A stretch of DNA of 64,000 bases from Eisenbergiella tayi (GCF_001881565.1 NZ_MPDJ01000003.1:652526-716525); one strand, 5' to 3'. Positions 27,685 to 37,214 are shown, counted from the stretch's first letter. A program made the numbers and translations. Notes: a model not told the origin generated them from the sequence alone.

Positions 27685-29334
27685 GTGAAAGCAAAAAAAT
27701 GGTTGGCACTGATTCTGGCTGGCTGTATGGGAATATGTTGTCTGGCAGGGTGTGGTAATTCTACAGGTAATGGAGGTAAGACCTCTGCAAATGCAGATAC
27801 AGCGGTACAGGGCAGGGAAAGTTCGGATACGGAAAAGGTGAAGCTTACAGCTTTGATTTCCAAACATAGTCTCACAAAAGATGTAAATGAGATGGAATGG
27901 CTGAATCTGCTGGAAGAAGAAAATGGAGTTGATGTGGAATGGCAGCAGATAACTGCAGATTGGGATCAGAAAAAAAGTGTTATGTTTGCCGGAGGAGATA
28001 TTCCGGATATTTTGGTCAAAGCAACAGTTACGACAGATTTTGCAACTTATAATGGCCTTTTCGAGAATCTGGCTCCTTATATAGATTCAGGTGAAATGCC
28101 CAATGTTGCTAAGATGTTTGAGGATCATCCGGAGCTGAGAATACTAAGTACAGATGAAAATGGAGCAATTTATGGGATTCCAAATTACAGAAGTCTCTGG
28201 CCAAGAACAAACAGGGTGCTGTATATAAACAAGACCTGGCTGGATAATCTGGGATTACAGGTACCGACAACAATGGATGAATTGGAAGAAGTCCTTATTG
28301 CATTCAAAAATGAAGATCCCAATGGCAATGGAGATACAAAAGATGAAATACCGCTGGATTTTTCCGGGTTTCCCACTTTTATGCTGGGATGCTTTGGGGT
28401 GCCCATGATGAATGAAAGTGATGGTTATTTCGTAGAAGATGGTAAAGTAAAGAATTATCGTGTGGATGAACGCTATAAGACCTTTATGATATGGCTGCAG
28501 AAGCTGTATGGGGAAGGTTTGATAAATGAAGAAGTTATTACACAGGATTATTCTAAGTTTCAATCACTGGCACGCGGAGAGGGAAGTACCGCAAAAGTTG
28601 GTGTTACCCTTGGTTGGGAAAGCGGAGATCGATTCGGGACTGGTGTGGCAGATCAGTATCTGCCCCTGCCGGCATTGAAGCCGCATGCGGATTCCGATGA
28701 AAATGAGGTTTATTGGGGCTATTATTCGGATAATAACTCGGTTAATGCTGCTACAGCAGCCTTAAGTGCAAACTGCAAAAATAAAGCGGAAGCTGTGAAA
28801 TTTATTGATGCTTTTTATGCAGAAGATATAGGAATTCAAGTTTTGTTTGGCGGCATGAATGATGTGGATAAATGTCTTCAGGATAATGGAGATGGAACCT
28901 ATACTGTTCTCCCTCCTGCGGATTCCAGTATTGATGCAGGTACATGGAAATGGACAAATTCCTTTGCAGATTACAGCCCTTATTATATTCCGGATGATAT
29001 GAAAGATAAGCTGACAATGGGTGAAGATATGCAGAGAGTCCTTGAGGAAAGAATTCCTCTTGAAGCAACGCTGGATATGATGGAGAAAAAATGTGAGACT
29101 TATCCGGCCAAATTCATAACTTATACTACAGATGAAAACTCCGATTTGGCAATGACACAGGCTAATATAAATAATATTGTTGATCAGACATATTCCGCAT
29201 GGCTTACGGATTCTTCGAGAAATATTGAAGAAGAATGGGATGCTTATGTACAGTCTGTATATGACATTGGTCTGACACAGAATCTGGAAATCAGACAGAC
29301 TGCGTATGAGAGATATCTGACATCGATGAAGTAA
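27685..29334 (+). CDS. Sugar ABC transporter substrate-binding lipoprotein
   Basis: A 549-residue binding protein that starts with GTG behind GGGAGAAG. The signal peptide ends in lipobox CLAGC with modified C23, followed by an Asn/Gly/Ser/Thr-rich linker and the two-lobed family 1 fold. The insert NEDPNGNGDTKDEIP (about residue 210) is a Ca2+-loop-like motif typical of LplA-type binding proteins. It begins the third transporter operon; a 13 bp hairpin separates it from the permease genes and may stabilise its part of the mRNA. Linked to a GH115 gene, it is a good candidate for aldouronic acid (glucuronosyl xylo-oligosaccharide) binding. Confidence 0.9.
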   Translation: MKAKKWLALILAGCMGICCLAGCGNSTGNGGKTSANADTAVQGRESSDTEKVKLTALISKHSLTKDVNEMEWLNLLEEENGVDVEWQQITADWDQKKSVMFAGGDIPDILVKATVTTDFATYNGLFENLAPYIDSGEMPNVAKMFEDHPELRILSTDENGAIYGIPNYRSLWPRTNRVLYINKTWLDNLGLQVPTTMDELEEVLIAFKNEDPNGNGDTKDEIPLDFSGFPTFMLGCFGVPMMNESDGYFVEDGKVKNYRVDERYKTFMIWLQKLYGEGLINEEVITQDYSKFQSLARGEGSTAKVGVTLGWESGDRFGTGVADQYLPLPALKPHADSDENEVYWGYYSDNNSVNAATAALSANCKNKAEAVKFIDAFYAEDIGIQVLFGGMNDVDKCLQDNGDGTYTVLPPADSSIDAGTWKWTNSFADYSPYYIPDDMKDKLTMGEDMQRVLEERIPLEATLDMMEKKCETYPAKFITYTTDENSDLAMTQANINNIVDQTYSAWLTDSSRNIEEEWDAYVQSVYDIGLTQNLEIRQTAYERYLTSMK

Positions 29335-29348
29335 TCTGAAGAATTCAG

Positions 29349-29385
29349 GAGCCGGGAAAACATATAGAGTTAGTTTTCCCGGCTC
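29349..29385 (+). terminator. Intra-operon hairpin after the binding-protein gene
   Basis: A perfect 13 bp stem (GAGCCGGGAAAAC with GTTTTCCCGGCTC) and an 11-base loop begin 14 bases after the stop codon. There is only a weak T tract, so it is more likely a 3' mRNA stabiliser or leaky terminator between the binding protein and the permeases. Confidence 0.55.
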
Positions 29386-29427
29386 TTATCAGATAATTAA
29401 TTAAAAAAATACCAACGGAGGTATGCT

Positions 29428-30342
29428 ATGGGACGAAAAATTTTGTCTGCTTTAAAAAAAGACTGGCAGCTTTGGGCAATGATATTGCCGGCTCTTGCCT
29501 ATATTATTATATTTTGCTATGTGCCTATGTACGGAATACAGCTCGCATTTCGTAAATACGATTTTTCCAAAGGACTGACTGGTGGTGATTGGGTAGGGTT
29601 TAAATACTTTATCCAATATTTCGAAAGTCCCATGTTCTGGACTACTCTTAGAAATACTTTTGTTATTTCTTTTTTCACTCTGGTATGCGGATTTCCTGCT
29701 CCGATTCTTTTGGCTCTGGTGGTTAATTCACTGAGACAGAAGAAATTGAGAAGGGTAGTGCAAACCGCAGTATACATGCCCTACTTTATTTCAACGGTGG
29801 TCATGGTTGCCATACTTCAGATTTTGCTTTCACCTTCTACCGGCGTAGTCAGTAATCTTCTTAAAAGTTTACATATAATACCGCAATCAATAAATCTGCT
29901 GGGCACTCCCAGTGCTTTTGTACCGGTTTATGTGCTGTCAGGAATCTGGCAGTCTGCCGGATGGAACAGTATAATTTTTATAGCGGCGCTGGCCTCTGTG
30001 GACGGGCAGCTGTATGATGCCGCAAAGGTAGATGGCGCTAATCGCTGGCAGCAGGTGATCCATGTGGAGCTGCCTGCAATTGTTCCTACCATTGTTATAC
30101 TTTTGATTATGAATATGGGACGTGTGCTGAGCGTTGGTTTTGAAAAAGTATTCCTGATGCAGAATGACCTGAATCTGTCAGTATCTGAAGTTATTTCGAC
30201 TTATGTTTTTAATATAGGCGTACAATCGGGGCAGTTCAGCTTTGGATCCGCAGTAGGGCTTTTTAATACGGTTATTAACTTTGCATTTCTGATGATTGCC
30301 AATATGGTGTCGAAGAAGGCTGCGGATATCAGTCTGATGTAG
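29428..30342 (+). CDS. Sugar ABC transporter permease (LplB-like)
   Basis: A 304-residue permease with six predicted helices and the EAA loop YDAAKVDGANRWQQVIHVELP (EAA changed to DAA, as in many LplB proteins). GGAGG precedes the ATG. It is the first of two permeases in the third cassette, 11 bases before the second. LplB/AguE-type permeases occur next to alpha-glucuronidase genes in xylan utilisation loci, which fits the GH115 gene downstream. Confidence 0.92.
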   Translation: MGRKILSALKKDWQLWAMILPALAYIIIFCYVPMYGIQLAFRKYDFSKGLTGGDWVGFKYFIQYFESPMFWTTLRNTFVISFFTLVCGFPAPILLALVVNSLRQKKLRRVVQTAVYMPYFISTVVMVAILQILLSPSTGVVSNLLKSLHIIPQSINLLGTPSAFVPVYVLSGIWQSAGWNSIIFIAALASVDGQLYDAAKVDGANRWQQVIHVELPAIVPTIVILLIMNMGRVLSVGFEKVFLMQNDLNLSVSEVISTYVFNIGVQSGQFSFGSAVGLFNTVINFAFLMIANMVSKKAADISLM

Positions 30343-30353
30343 GAGGAGAGAAG

Positions 30354-31253
30354 ATGAAAACAGTAGGAAAGAGAATGCAGCAAAGCCTGTCAGACCGTAT
30401 TTTTTATATCATTGCAACGGTGATTGCAGTTGCCGCATTGGTGATTGTTTTGTACCCCATGTATTTTATTGTTATTGCCTCGTTCAGTAATTCTAATATG
30501 GTAAATCAGGGGCTGGTATCTTTGCTGCCAAAGGATATTAATTTTTATGGATATCGCAAAATACTCGAGAGGACGGATCTTTGGGTAGGATATAAAAATA
30601 CAATTATTTATACAGTATGCGGAACCCTGCTGAATCTGGCGGTGACTCTTCCGGCAGCCTATGTGCTGGCGCAGAGCAGATTCAGGGCGCGCCGTGTTGT
30701 GATGCCGCTTTTTGTTATAACTATGTACTTCGGAGGAGGTATGGTACCTACATATATGCTGGTGAAAACACTGCATCTTACCAATTCTCCGCTGATTATG
30801 ATAATTATGGGAGCGGTAAGTGTCTACAACGTAATAATTACAAGGACTTTTTTCGAGAATTCTATACCGGCAGAACTGCAGGAAGCGGCGGAACTGGATG
30901 GCTGTTCTCATTTCAGATATTTTTTGTCTATAGTCCTTCCTTTATCCAAAGCGGTTATTTCTGTAATAACATTGTATTATGCGGTAGGCCACTGGAATGA
31001 TTTTTTTAATGCGCTGCTTTATTTGAATAAGGATGAATACCAGCCGCTTCAAACGATTCTGAGGAATATTCTGATCAGCAACCAGGCTATGGCAGGTACC
31101 ACAGGCGCAGGAGAAGGGAGCTATGCACAGCAGTATGCGGATCAGATTAAATTTGCTGTGATTATTGTTTCTACAGTGCCGGTATTGTGCATCTATCCGT
31201 TTATCCAGAAGTATTTTGAAAAAGGTGTGATGATTGGAGCCGTTAAAGGCTAA
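30354..31253 (+). CDS. Sugar ABC transporter permease (YtcP/CUT1 type)
   Basis: A 299-residue permease with six predicted helices, an EAA loop (QEAAELDGCSHFRYFLSIVLP) and the family ending PFIQKYFEKGVMIGAVKG. GGAGGAG precedes the ATG. It completes the membrane channel of the third cassette and is followed after 17 bases by the GH115 gene, so both are co-transcribed. Confidence 0.93.
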   Translation: MKTVGKRMQQSLSDRIFYIIATVIAVAALVIVLYPMYFIVIASFSNSNMVNQGLVSLLPKDINFYGYRKILERTDLWVGYKNTIIYTVCGTLLNLAVTLPAAYVLAQSRFRARRVVMPLFVITMYFGGGMVPTYMLVKTLHLTNSPLIMIIMGAVSVYNVIITRTFFENSIPAELQEAAELDGCSHFRYFLSIVLPLSKAVISVITLYYAVGHWNDFFNALLYLNKDEYQPLQTILRNILISNQAMAGTTGAGEGSYAQQYADQIKFAVIIVSTVPVLCIYPFIQKYFEKGVMIGAVKG

Positions 31254-31270
31254 TCATGTAAGGAGAGAAA

Positions 31271-34200
31271 ATGAAAAAAGCCGGAGATTTTGTCCTGTTG
31301 GAAGCAGGACAAAAAATACGTATTATTTATTCTGAAAAAGAAAACAGTGCGGTAAAATGCGCGATCCTGAATTTAGCCGAAGATATAAAAAAAGTGTGTG
31401 ACTGCGTTGTGGAACCGGGAAATATTACCGGAAGGACTGCTCAGGAGAATGGACCGGAGATAATCGTTGCTACTATGGATACCCCCTGGTTTTCTGAAAT
31501 TATGCCTGAAGCAGTTTTGCCTGCTTTGGAAAAAATAAGAGATGCACAGGGAGTGGGTCGCTGGGAAGCATATCTGCATCAGATTTCCGATAATTCTTTC
31601 TGTATTATAGGAGCAGACCGAAGAGGGACTGTTTTCGGTATTTATGATTTAAGTGAACAGATAGGGGTATCTCCGTGGTATTTCTGGGCAGATGTTCCTG
31701 TAAGAAAAAAGAAGCATTTTGCTTTTTCAAACGATTACAGTAAAGCGGACTGGCCGGATGTACAGTACAGAGGGATTTTCCTGAATGACGAGGAAGAACT
31801 GGATGCCTGGTCAAAGATACATACAAAAGATGATACGATCGGTCCGGAAACCTATGCACATATCTTTGAATTGCTGCTGCGGTTAAAAGCAAACTATATC
31901 TGGCCTGCCATGCATGTGAATTACTTTAACAGTAACCCTGAAAACGGAAGACTGGCTGAGAAAATGGGGATTGTTGTCGGAACATCCCATTGTGATATGC
32001 TGCTTCGCAGCAACCAGAATGAATGGACTCCATGGCTGAAGAAAAAAAACTATGAGAATATCAGATATGATTACTCGCTTTCCGGAGAAAACAGGGAAAT
32101 AATTCAGGAATATTGGGCAGAAAGTGTGGAAATGAACCGAAATTATGAGGTGTGCTATACCGTTGGCATGCGTGGGATTCATGATTCGGGATTCGTAACG
32201 GAAGTCATTGATCAGGATACCTCTCTGACGCAGTCTGAAAGAACAGAAAAGAAGATTCATTTGTTGGAGAAGGTGATTTCAGATCAGAGAGAGATTTTAA
32301 AGGAAGTATTGGGTGAAGAAAAAGGGAATAATGTGCCGCAGACATTTATTCCATATAAGGAGGTTCTGGATTTATATGACGGGGGCCTGCAGGTTCCTGA
32401 GGATGTAACATTGATATGGGTAGATGATAATTTCGGATATATGCGGCGTTATCCCGGAAAAGAGGAGCAGGAGAGAAAAGGCGGGAATGGCTTATATTAT
32501 CATGCCTCTTATTGGGCGTCCCCCGGTATGAGTTATCTTTTTTTCAATTCCATTCCCCTGGCACAAACAGGGAATGAATTGAAAAAGTGTTGGGAATCCG
32601 GTATCAGAAAAATGTGGGTACTGAACGTGGGAGCCCTGAAACCTTTGGAAATAGATACGGAATTTTTCCTGCGCTATAGTTGGGAAGCAGGGAAGAACAC
32701 AAGTAATACAAAAGATGTAACTCAGTTTATATACCGCTGGATTAACAGAAATTTTTCCGGAAATTTTGGCATGGATGCGGCAGAAATCTATAATTTGTTT
32801 GCACAGATTAATAATGTATGTAAACCAGAGCATCTGCAGTCGGATAAGTTTTCACAGAACGCATATGGGAATGAGGCAAAGTACAGGATTGATATCTTAA
32901 AAGATTTATCGGACAGAGCGGGAAAAATTTATCAGTTTCTTCCGGAAGAGGAAAAAGATGCCTTTTTCGAATTGTTTTTGATGAAACTTCAAGCTTCTTA
33001 TTATATAAATGCTTCTTTTTATTTCGCAGACAGGAGCCGGTTTTTCTGGGAGCAGGGAGGGATGCAGGCGGCAGACAGCTATCTGGAAAAATCAAGACAG
33101 ATGGATCGAAGGAAACAGGAACTGTTATATTACTATAATCATTTGATGCAGGACGGAAAATGGGAAGGTATTTTAACACCCGAAAGTTTTTCGCCTCCTC
33201 CGACAGTACTGTATCCGGCAGCCAAACCGGCTTTGGTTATTGGAGCGGCTTCTCTTGGAGTCATCCGGGAGGATAATTTTATATTTCATTCGCATGGGGG
33301 AATAGAAAAGATAATTACCCTTTTTAATAAAGGATGCGGAGAGATTGGCTATAAGGCGGCAGTCCCGAAATGGCTGGAGGTCAGTGAAACAGAAGGCTGT
33401 GTTGCGGCAGAAAAAATACTGACTGTTCGTATCCGCGAAAGCGAACGTAAGATATGCTTTGAACAGGGCAGAACAGGGCAGATTATTATTACCGGAGAAG
33501 ATGGAATAAGGTATGAAATTGAGATACAGGCTGAGAAAGAGACGGCTTATCCGTATAGGGAGCATGCTTTTTATGCGGAAGCAGACGGTTATATATCCAT
33601 CCCTGCCGATGGATACAGCGAAAATGTGTGTACGAAAGAAGCAGCCTGGAGGAAGATAGAATATCTGGGAAGAGGCTGGGGAGCGGCAATGGAGGCATTT
33701 CTGGAATCAGCTCAGGACAGTGCAATTGAGTCCGATGCTCCCGGTATTTCAGATATAAGACAGGATTGTTATCTGAAGTATCCGTTTTTCCTGGAGAACA
33801 GCGGTGCATTTTTGCTGGAGATACACCGTTTTCTGACACTGAATCCAACGGGAAAAGTACGGTTTGCTGTTGGGGTGGATAACGAACGGCCTGTTCTTAT
33901 AGAAACGGATACGGTTGATGAGTGGAAGGGCTGCTGGAAGGACGCTGTTATGAATGATGGAGAAAAGCTCTATCATATGCTTCCCTGGCTTTCATCAGGC
34001 TATCATATATTAAAAATATATCCTGTGGATCAATATGTGACGCTGAACAAACTGGTTATCTATACAGAAAAATGGAAGGAGAGTAATTTCGGCCCCTTTG
34101 AGAGTGCTTTTTATGATGGAATAAAGTGGAATACGGCGAAAGGAGCAGATATGATTCCGGTAAATACAGAAGAGAATCAGTCAGGCTTCTGGAGGGAACT

Positions 34201-34927
34201 TTATGGGAATCCTGCTGACAGGGAACTGCTGCTTCCGATGCTGTATGCGGCACCGGATTTTTGGAAAACAGAAAGGCTGTATACACGCAGTGACGAGAAA
34301 GAGAACCGTTTGGGAGCCGTCAGGTACACATGCTGCCAGGATGGTACGAAAGATATATTGCATCAATTTGGGGAAGGACTGTTTATGGAGGTCGACGGAA
34401 TAGCAGCTTTTGAAGCGGAGTATGCATTAGAAAACTCAGAAAATGCATATGTAACAGCCTCACTTCCGGATGGAAAGTATTATTGGAGCCATACCCAGGC
34501 AGAAACAGATGGCGGTTCAGGTTTTGCCATGATGATAGAGGGGAAAGGAAGATACTGGGAAAATGCGCTGGAGGGGCCGGGAATGCATTACCGGATTAGA
34601 ATACAGAATCCGGGGACGTATTTTGTATGGCTGTTGATGAAGTTTGAAGATGCAGACAGTGATTCCTGTTACCTGTTAGCAGATGGAATGCAGCAGGATG
34701 CAGACCGGATATTTTCTTCTCATGGAGGATTTTTTACATATAGTATGAAACAAAGATGGCATTGGCGTGCAGTTGCTGCTTTGGATTTGAATGCGGGGGA
34801 ACATATTTTATCTGTTATGGGTAAAAAATCAGGGCTTCGTATTGATCGGATTTATATGACTCAAGGCAATGAATGGCCGCCGGTAGATGGTGATTGGAGG
34901 GAAAGCAGAAGAATTCTGTTTGAGTAG
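31271..34927 (+). CDS. Glycoside hydrolase family 115, alpha-glucuronidase
   Basis: A 1218-residue enzyme that should remove (4-O-methyl)glucuronic acid from xylan side chains. The N-terminal region (1-160) includes IIGADRRGTVFGIYDLSEQIGVSPWYFWADVP, the catalytic barrel follows with VQYRGIFLNDEEELDAW and LRLKANYIWPAMHVNYFN, all hallmarks of GH115. A C-terminal beta-sandwich of the GH115_C type begins about residue 760 (EADGYISIPADGY). A further carbohydrate-binding-like sandwich (about 1030-1210, with FEAEYALENSENAYV) makes the protein longer than the roughly 850-1000 residues I associate with the family. There is no signal peptide, so it should work inside the cell on imported fragments. It closes the third sugar operon. 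I see no clear terminator after it. Confidence 0.92.
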   Translation: MKKAGDFVLLEAGQKIRIIYSEKENSAVKCAILNLAEDIKKVCDCVVEPGNITGRTAQENGPEIIVATMDTPWFSEIMPEAVLPALEKIRDAQGVGRWEAYLHQISDNSFCIIGADRRGTVFGIYDLSEQIGVSPWYFWADVPVRKKKHFAFSNDYSKADWPDVQYRGIFLNDEEELDAWSKIHTKDDTIGPETYAHIFELLLRLKANYIWPAMHVNYFNSNPENGRLAEKMGIVVGTSHCDMLLRSNQNEWTPWLKKKNYENIRYDYSLSGENREIIQEYWAESVEMNRNYEVCYTVGMRGIHDSGFVTEVIDQDTSLTQSERTEKKIHLLEKVISDQREILKEVLGEEKGNNVPQTFIPYKEVLDLYDGGLQVPEDVTLIWVDDNFGYMRRYPGKEEQERKGGNGLYYHASYWASPGMSYLFFNSIPLAQTGNELKKCWESGIRKMWVLNVGALKPLEIDTEFFLRYSWEAGKNTSNTKDVTQFIYRWINRNFSGNFGMDAAEIYNLFAQINNVCKPEHLQSDKFSQNAYGNEAKYRIDILKDLSDRAGKIYQFLPEEEKDAFFELFLMKLQASYYINASFYFADRSRFFWEQGGMQAADSYLEKSRQMDRRKQELLYYYNHLMQDGKWEGILTPESFSPPPTVLYPAAKPALVIGAASLGVIREDNFIFHSHGGIEKIITLFNKGCGEIGYKAAVPKWLEVSETEGCVAAEKILTVRIRESERKICFEQGRTGQIIITGEDGIRYEIEIQAEKETAYPYREHAFYAEADGYISIPADGYSENVCTKEAAWRKIEYLGRGWGAAMEAFLESAQDSAIESDAPGISDIRQDCYLKYPFFLENSGAFLLEIHRFLTLNPTGKVRFAVGVDNERPVLIETDTVDEWKGCWKDAVMNDGEKLYHMLPWLSSGYHILKIYPVDQYVTLNKLVIYTEKWKESNFGPFESAFYDGIKWNTAKGADMIPVNTEENQSGFWRELYGNPADRELLLPMLYAAPDFWKTERLYTRSDEKENRLGAVRYTCCQDGTKDILHQFGEGLFMEVDGIAAFEAEYALENSENAYVTASLPDGKYYWSHTQAETDGGSGFAMMIEGKGRYWENALEGPGMHYRIRIQNPGTYFVWLLMKFEDADSDSCYLLADGMQQDADRIFSSHGGFFTYSMKQRWHWRAVAALDLNAGEHILSVMGKKSGLRIDRIYMTQGNEWPPVDGDWRESRRILFE

Positions 34928-34997
34928 GAGGTTGTGCCGATACCGTTATCTGTGCCAATCACCAAAAGTTGCCAGTAATGCTCTTTTAGTGTTATGA

Positions 34998-35026
34998 TTG
35001 CATCAGTACTTACCGTTCAGTATGAT
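34998..35026 (+). promoter_or_regulatory. Promoter of the LysR gene
   Basis: TTGCAT (34998-35003), 17 bases, TATGAT (35021-35026). The predicted transcript start near 35033 excludes the far upstream in-frame ATG and favours the ATG at 35057, which has AGAGG in front. Confidence 0.5.
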
Positions 35027-35056
35027 ATAAGTATGGAAAAGCAAGAGGTATGCGGC

Positions 35057-35938
35057 ATGGAAATCAGAACACTTCGCTATTTTTTAGCAATAGTCCAGGA
35101 AGGCAGCATAACAAAAGCGGCGGAAATGCTTCATATTACACAGCCGACGCTCAGCAGACAGATGATGGATCTGGAACAGGAGCTGGGAACAGTTTTGTTG
35201 ATTCGGGGAAAACGTTCCGTTACATTAACGGAGGATGGCCTGCTGTTTAAACAGCAGGCGGAAGAAATTGTTGATTTAGCCGACAAAGCAGAAAACGCAT
35301 TCCGCGATAAAACAGAAAAGATAAGCGGCACCATTGCAATTGGGGCGGCGGAAGCATTGGGAAGCCGGATACTGGCCTCTTATATGAAAAGATTTTCTGA
35401 CAAATATCCTGATGTGCAGTTTGAACTGTATAATGAAATGGCGGATCATATCAAGGATAAGATTGACAAGGGAATACTGGATATAGGGCTGGTATTGGAG
35501 CCGATTGATACGAGCAAATATGAATTCATACGTTTCTCAGGAAAAGAAACGTGGGGCATCCTGTGCCGGAAGGATCATCCTCTTGCAAAAAAGGAACGTA
35601 TTGCGGTGGAAGATATCAGGCCGTATCCGCTGATCCTGCCAAGCCGGGAAAAGGCATTGAGCGAGGTGCTTAACTGGTTGGGATGCGAGGAAAGAAATTT
35701 AAAGGTTCCGGTGAAGTATAATCTGTTGTCCAATGTAGCTCTTTTAGTGGAAGCAGGCATGGGGTGTGCGGTATGTCTTGACGGGGCATTGTCTATCCAT
35801 TACAGTGAGGAGCTCTGTTTTTGTCCTGTTTATCCGGAGCATACTACCCGGTGTGTGCTTTTATGGAAAAAGAACCGGCTTTTTCAACCGGCAGCTTCAC
35901 TGTTTATACAAATGCTCCATAGCCGCTTGCCAGAATGA
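35057..35938 (+). CDS. LysR-family transcriptional regulator
   Basis: A 293-residue regulator with an N-terminal winged helix-turn-helix (about 3-60, RTLRYFLAIVQEGSITKAAEMLHITQPTLSRQM) and a C-terminal periplasmic-binding-like effector domain (90-290). The effector is unknown. The start was chosen from AGAGGT upstream and the promoter at 34998. It lies in the same direction as an aldo/keto reductase gene, separated by a terminator; a dyad in front of that gene's promoter (36042-36060) is a good candidate for its binding site. This orientation is less common for LysR genes, which are usually divergent from their target. Confidence 0.92.
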   Translation: MEIRTLRYFLAIVQEGSITKAAEMLHITQPTLSRQMMDLEQELGTVLLIRGKRSVTLTEDGLLFKQQAEEIVDLADKAENAFRDKTEKISGTIAIGAAEALGSRILASYMKRFSDKYPDVQFELYNEMADHIKDKIDKGILDIGLVLEPIDTSKYEFIRFSGKETWGILCRKDHPLAKKERIAVEDIRPYPLILPSREKALSEVLNWLGCEERNLKVPVKYNLLSNVALLVEAGMGCAVCLDGALSIHYSEELCFCPVYPEHTTRCVLLWKKNRLFQPAASLFIQMLHSRLPE

Positions 35939-35980
35939 CATGGGGCGGCGATATCTTCCTCTGAAGCATGGAATAATTAT

Positions 35981-36020
35981 AGCCTGCTGCACAGTTAACT
36001 GTGTGTCAGGCTTATTTTTT
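35981..36020 (+). terminator. Terminator of the LysR gene
   Basis: AGCCTG (35981-35986) and CACAGTTAACTGTG form the outer and inner stems, closed by CAGGCT, followed by TATTTTTT. Confidence 0.75.
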
Positions 36021-36041
36021 ATGCAGGAATACATAATAGGC

Positions 36042-36095
36042 ATGATAGTGGATACATCATAAGTATTAGACATTTTAAATATCCGGAAATACAAT
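36042..36095 (+). promoter_or_regulatory. LysR-type dyad plus promoter of the aldo/keto reductase gene
   Basis: ATGAT-N9-ATCAT (36042-36060) fits the T-N11-A form of LysR boxes. Downstream are TAGACA (36067-36072), 17 bases and TACAAT (36090-36095). The dyad centre is about 50 bases before the expected transcript start, the classical LysR activator position. Confidence 0.5.
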
Positions 36096-36116
36096 AAACA
36101 GGAATGGAGGTATCTT

Positions 36117-37130
36117 ATGAAGTACACAAAATTAGGAAATTCGGATTTGACCGTTTCTCGCATCTGTATGGGGTGTATGGGGTTTGGCGATGCGGCAAGA
36201 GGGCAGCACTCATGGACACTGGATGAGGAGCATACCAGGGAAATTATCAAAAGAGGGCTGGAGCTGGGTATTAATTTTTTTGACACGGCGATCGCGTACC
36301 AGAGTGGAACTAGCGAGCAGTTTTTGGGCAGGGCTTTACGGAACTATGGCAAAAGAGAAGATTTTGTGGTGGCAACCAAGTTCCTTCCCCGCACAAAAGA
36401 AGATATAGAGGCGGGAATTTCCGGACAGAAGCATATTGAAAAGATGATTGATAAAAGCCTTGACAATCTCGGCATGGATTATGTGGATCTCTACATTTAC
36501 CATATGTGGGATTATAAGACGCCCCTTTATGAGATCATGGATGGCCTGAACCGGATCGTAAAAGCAGGAAAAGCAAGGTATATCGGTATCTCCAACTGTT
36601 TTGCGTGGCAGCTGTGTATGGCAAATGAACTGGCAGAAAGGGAAGGGTTTGCAAAATTCGTTTCCGTCCAGGGACATTATAACCTGATTTTCAGGGAAGA
36701 GGAACGGGAAATGGTTCCGTACTGCAGAGAGGAAAATATCGCGCTCACCCCTTACAGCGCGCTGGCGGGAGGAAGGCTTTCCAAACGGCCGGATGAGCGC
36801 TCGAAACGTCTTGAGGAAGACAGCTACGCAAAATTGAAATATGATGCATCCAGAGAACAGGACGAATTGATTATAGAAAGGGTAGCTCAGCTTGCGGCTG
36901 AGAGAAATGTGTCCATGACAGAAATCGCCCTGGCCTGGCTTTTGACAAAGGCAGCATCCCCGGTAGCGGGAGCCACAAAGCTCCATCACGTTGAGGGCGC
37001 GGCACGTGCGGCGGAACTTACTTTAAGGGAAGAGGAAATCAATTATCTGGAGGAAGCCTATGTTCCCCACCGCCTGGTCGGAGTTATGGCACAGAATACT
37101 GCAGCCCCGAAAGCAGAAAGGCCTGTTTGA
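36117..37130 (+). CDS. Aldo/keto reductase (YajO/Tas-like)
   Basis: A 337-residue NADPH-dependent reductase with the complete AKR tetrad D56, Y61, K88 and H129 (FDTAIAY, ATKF, YHMW), and the family's typical LTPYSALAGGRLS and AGATK segments for cofactor binding. No Fe-S motif is present, unlike the other reductase in this window. GGAGG precedes the ATG. Its promoter carries a probable LysR box, so the upstream LysR protein is its likely regulator. Substrates of this group include aldehydes and sugars; the specific one cannot be deduced. Confidence 0.93.
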   Translation: MKYTKLGNSDLTVSRICMGCMGFGDAARGQHSWTLDEEHTREIIKRGLELGINFFDTAIAYQSGTSEQFLGRALRNYGKREDFVVATKFLPRTKEDIEAGISGQKHIEKMIDKSLDNLGMDYVDLYIYHMWDYKTPLYEIMDGLNRIVKAGKARYIGISNCFAWQLCMANELAEREGFAKFVSVQGHYNLIFREEEREMVPYCREENIALTPYSALAGGRLSKRPDERSKRLEEDSYAKLKYDASREQDELIIERVAQLAAERNVSMTEIALAWLLTKAASPVAGATKLHHVEGAARAAELTLREEEINYLEEAYVPHRLVGVMAQNTAAPKAERPV

Positions 37131-37185
37131 CCGGCAGGGGAAGCAGCAGCGGTAATGCCCTGGGAAGAAAGAGCACCTAAGGGGC

Positions 37186-37214
37186 TTGACAAAAGAAAAA
37201 GAACAGCGTTTAAT
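37186..37214 (+). promoter_or_regulatory. Promoter of the DUF4430/ECF operon
   Basis: Perfect TTGACA (37186-37191), 17-base spacer, TTTAAT (37209-37214). Only about 57 bases separate the predicted transcript start from the ATG at 37278, so there is no room for a cobalamin or similar large riboswitch. Confidence 0.7.
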
